Part shown: piece after piece, positions 62,257-64,000 of the stretch
Position numbering within the stretch: position 1 is the stretch's first letter
How the letters are laid out: each line of letters begins with the position of its first letter
Source: Paenibacillus endophyticus
GTDB taxonomy: Bacteria; Bacillota; Bacilli; Paenibacillales; Paenibacillaceae
Length of the DNA: 64,000 nt
Reading direction: 5' to 3'
Assembly: GCF_014192395.1 (NCBI RefSeq)
Contig: NZ_JACHXW010000003.1
Span: 301,054 to 365,053, forward strand
Notes under the pieces: model-generated
The model's input: only the letters and a program-made list of their open reading frames with translations
Database searches by the model: none
Told to the model about the DNA's origin: nothing
Translations under genes and position numbers: made by a program

Positions 62257-63810
62257 GTGAAAAAAACAAAAACAGCGTTACTGATTAAATGCTTCGCGCT
62301 TATGCTTTGCCTCGCAATGATCGCGGCATGCTCCAACAATGGCAATACGCCGGCAAATACAAACGAGCCGAGCAACGCCGCCGAAAAATCTCCTGAAGCA
62401 GCAGCTTCAGAAGAGCCTGCGCTGCCCGAAGCCAAGCTAACCTTTATCTACCCGGTTTCTGCCAATCCAGGTCCGGACCAAAAGCTTGTCAACGATGAAA
62501 TCAACAAATATTTGAAAGAAAAAATTAACGCAACGGTTGATCTTAAGCCTCTTACCTTCGACGAATATGAGCCTAAGCTGAACGCAATGCTTGCTGCAGG
62601 CGAGGACTTCGACTTGGCATGGAGCTCCAAAGGATGGCTTGGCAATTACCAGCCGTATATCGACCGAGGCGCTTACCTAGAAATTACAGACGAAATGATC
62701 AACGAGTTCGCGCCGGAAGCCCGCGCTAACATTCCTGATAAATTTTGGCCCGATATGCTTGCGGTTGACGGGAAAGTATACGGCTTCCCCATCTATCAGG
62801 TTGCTGCCAAATCCAAAAGCTTGGCGATCCAAAAACGCTTTATCGAGAAATACAATCTTGACGTAAGCACGATTCAAACTTACAAGGATATCGAGCCATT
62901 CCTGAAAACGCTTAAAGAAAGCGAGCCTGACATTATTCCGCTCGGTCTTGCCCAAAACTCTTGGGGCTTGTTCACAGACCGCACAAAGGTTGGCGAGGGG
63001 CTTCCGCTAAGCTACGCTAAAGACGATGCATCACTCAAGTATATTAGCAACCTGCAAATCCTTGACGAGAAAAAAGCTTATTATGATGATATGCGCCGCT
63101 GGTACCAAGCCGGCTATATTAACGAGGATGCTCCCATCATTCAAAACATTAATGATTTGAAAAGCAAAGGAAATGTAGCTGTTACACTAGAATTCACCTC
63201 CAAGCCAGGCGGGGAAATTGGAGAAATGGCCGTGAACGGCGGCAACGAGGTCGTTTACGTACCAATCTCTGACAGCTACTTCACAGGTATTGCCGGCGCT
63301 ATGCACGTCATCAACAAAGGCTCCAAAAACGCAGAACGCACGCTTATGCTGATCAACCTGCTGAATACGGACAGCTATCTCTACAATCTCATTTGTAACG
63401 GCATCGAAGGCAAGCACTACAACAAGGTTGACGATAAAAATATCGAGCCGATCAAGGATTCCGGTTATGCGCCAAACGGCGACTGGGTATTCGGCAACCA
63501 ATTCAACGCATTCTTGAAACCAGGCCAGGCTGCGGACACATGGGAGAGAACCATCGCACTTAATGAAAGCGCGATTGTCCCAGCAACGAGCGGCTTCGGC
63601 GTAAACGAAGAAACAATTAAAGCAGAGATCGCGAACATCACAGCCGTTAACAACGAATACCAAGTTGCGCTTGAATCTGGTTCGGTTGATCCAGCCAAAG
63701 AGCTTCCGAAGTATAAGGAAAAGATGATTGCTTCCGGACAAGAGAAAATCCAGACAGAAACAGAAGCACAGTGGGAGAAATTCAAGCAAGAAAAAGGCCT
63801 TGTAAAATAA
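62257..63810 (+). CDS. ABC transporter extracellular solute-binding lipoprotein
   Basis: 517-residue family-1 binding protein starting at GTG 62257 behind CGGAGGG. Lipobox MIAAC at about 22-26, Asn/Ala/Glu-rich linker, then AKLTFIYPVSANPGPDQKLV, AGEDFDLAWSSKGWL, DGKVYGFPIYQVAAK and a long helical C-terminus. It resembles LplA-like proteins that bind oligosaccharides in Paenibacillus. Third gene of the importer operon, with its own terminator after it. Together with the cytoplasmic GH2, GH141-like and 753-residue proteins it suggests uptake of a branched plant oligosaccharide. Confidence 0.94.
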   Translation: MKKTKTALLIKCFALMLCLAMIAACSNNGNTPANTNEPSNAAEKSPEAAASEEPALPEAKLTFIYPVSANPGPDQKLVNDEINKYLKEKINATVDLKPLTFDEYEPKLNAMLAAGEDFDLAWSSKGWLGNYQPYIDRGAYLEITDEMINEFAPEARANIPDKFWPDMLAVDGKVYGFPIYQVAAKSKSLAIQKRFIEKYNLDVSTIQTYKDIEPFLKTLKESEPDIIPLGLAQNSWGLFTDRTKVGEGLPLSYAKDDASLKYISNLQILDEKKAYYDDMRRWYQAGYINEDAPIIQNINDLKSKGNVAVTLEFTSKPGGEIGEMAVNGGNEVVYVPISDSYFTGIAGAMHVINKGSKNAERTLMLINLLNTDSYLYNLICNGIEGKHYNKVDDKNIEPIKDSGYAPNGDWVFGNQFNAFLKPGQAADTWERTIALNESAIVPATSGFGVNEETIKAEIANITAVNNEYQVALESGSVDPAKELPKYKEKMIASGQEKIQTETEAQWEKFKQEKGLVK

Positions 63811-63848
63811 GACAGCAAGCATACTTCATACTATCTATAAACCAAAAA

Positions 63849-63888
63849 AGCGGTCGTGCAGGCTAACACCTGTACGGCCACTTTTTTT
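63849..63888 (+). terminator. Rho-independent terminator
   Basis: AGCGGTCGTGCAGG pairs (with G-U pairs) with CCTGTACGGCCACT, followed by TTTTTT. It ends the importer operon; the last ~110 bases of the window hold nothing I can identify. Confidence 0.88.
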
Positions 63889-64000
63889 ACCTAAAAATTC
63901 GCAGCTTCCGTCTTCTCCCCACGCTATGAAAAACCGATTGATTCCAAATTTACGAATCCAACAATAGCAGCCAGCTCCGACTGCTCACACAACGTCTAAC

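Noticed and set aside
1..64000. Integrated phage, transposon or genomic island borders
   Set aside because: No transposase, integrase, tRNA gene or target-site duplication was found.

Overview
The window looks like a chromosomal stretch of a Paenibacillus-type member of the Paenibacillaceae (Bacillota). The signs are several sugar ABC transporters of the LplB/YtcP type, membrane-anchored YesN-type AraC regulators, an SLH-anchored surface protein, a YwaC-type alarmone synthetase, strong AGGAGG ribosome-binding sites and frequent GTG/TTG starts. No rRNA or tRNA gene, CRISPR array, phage gene or insertion sequence was seen.

Layout. (1) 0-12 kb: three sugar/polyol catabolic units. A partial aldo/keto reductase and a Gfo/Idh/MocA oxidoreductase face an AraC regulator. 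A CBM9-like protein, a sugar isomerase/epimerase and a second oxidoreductase face another AraC regulator. A LacI repressor lies beside an operon of oxidoreductase, two permeases and a solute-binding lipoprotein; matching palindromes mark both promoters. (2) 12.5-19 kb: a DUF3024-like gene, the last codons of a ribosomal protein S14 gene, and three genes behind Fur boxes (siderophore-binding lipoprotein, Btr-like AraC-binding-protein fusion, ABC exporter), then a fourth Gfo/Idh/MocA gene. (3) 19-34 kb: stress and housekeeping functions: small alarmone synthetase (relP/ywaC) with a MarR gene, two MFS drug exporters with MarR regulators, an Old Yellow Enzyme, a squalene/phytoene-synthase-like protein, a secreted FN3 protein, an extra GAPDH, and an HxlR/short-chain-dehydrogenase pair truncated at a shared junction. 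(4) 34-64 kb: a large polysaccharide-use region. One block has an LplB/YtcP transporter with binding protein, a YesN-type regulator and a GH2 glucuronidase-like enzyme. Next come two tandem paralogous secreted beta-helix proteins, one ending in PA14 and the other in SLH anchors. The second block has a six-hairpin-like protein of unknown function, a GH2 enzyme, a GH141-like beta-helix enzyme, a second YesN-type regulator and another transporter with its binding protein.

Working together: the wall-anchored and secreted beta-helix proteins probably meet a plant polysaccharide outside the cell, the two ABC importers bring in oligosaccharides, and GH2, GH141-like and the 753-residue protein, all without signal peptides, finish the work in the cytoplasm. 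A TGTACA-centred box recurs upstream of all three beta-helix genes. Regulatory palindromes matching nearby regulators (LacI, MarR, HxlR, Fur) are unusually easy to read here.

All calls come from reading the sequence and remembered family features; no database search was run.
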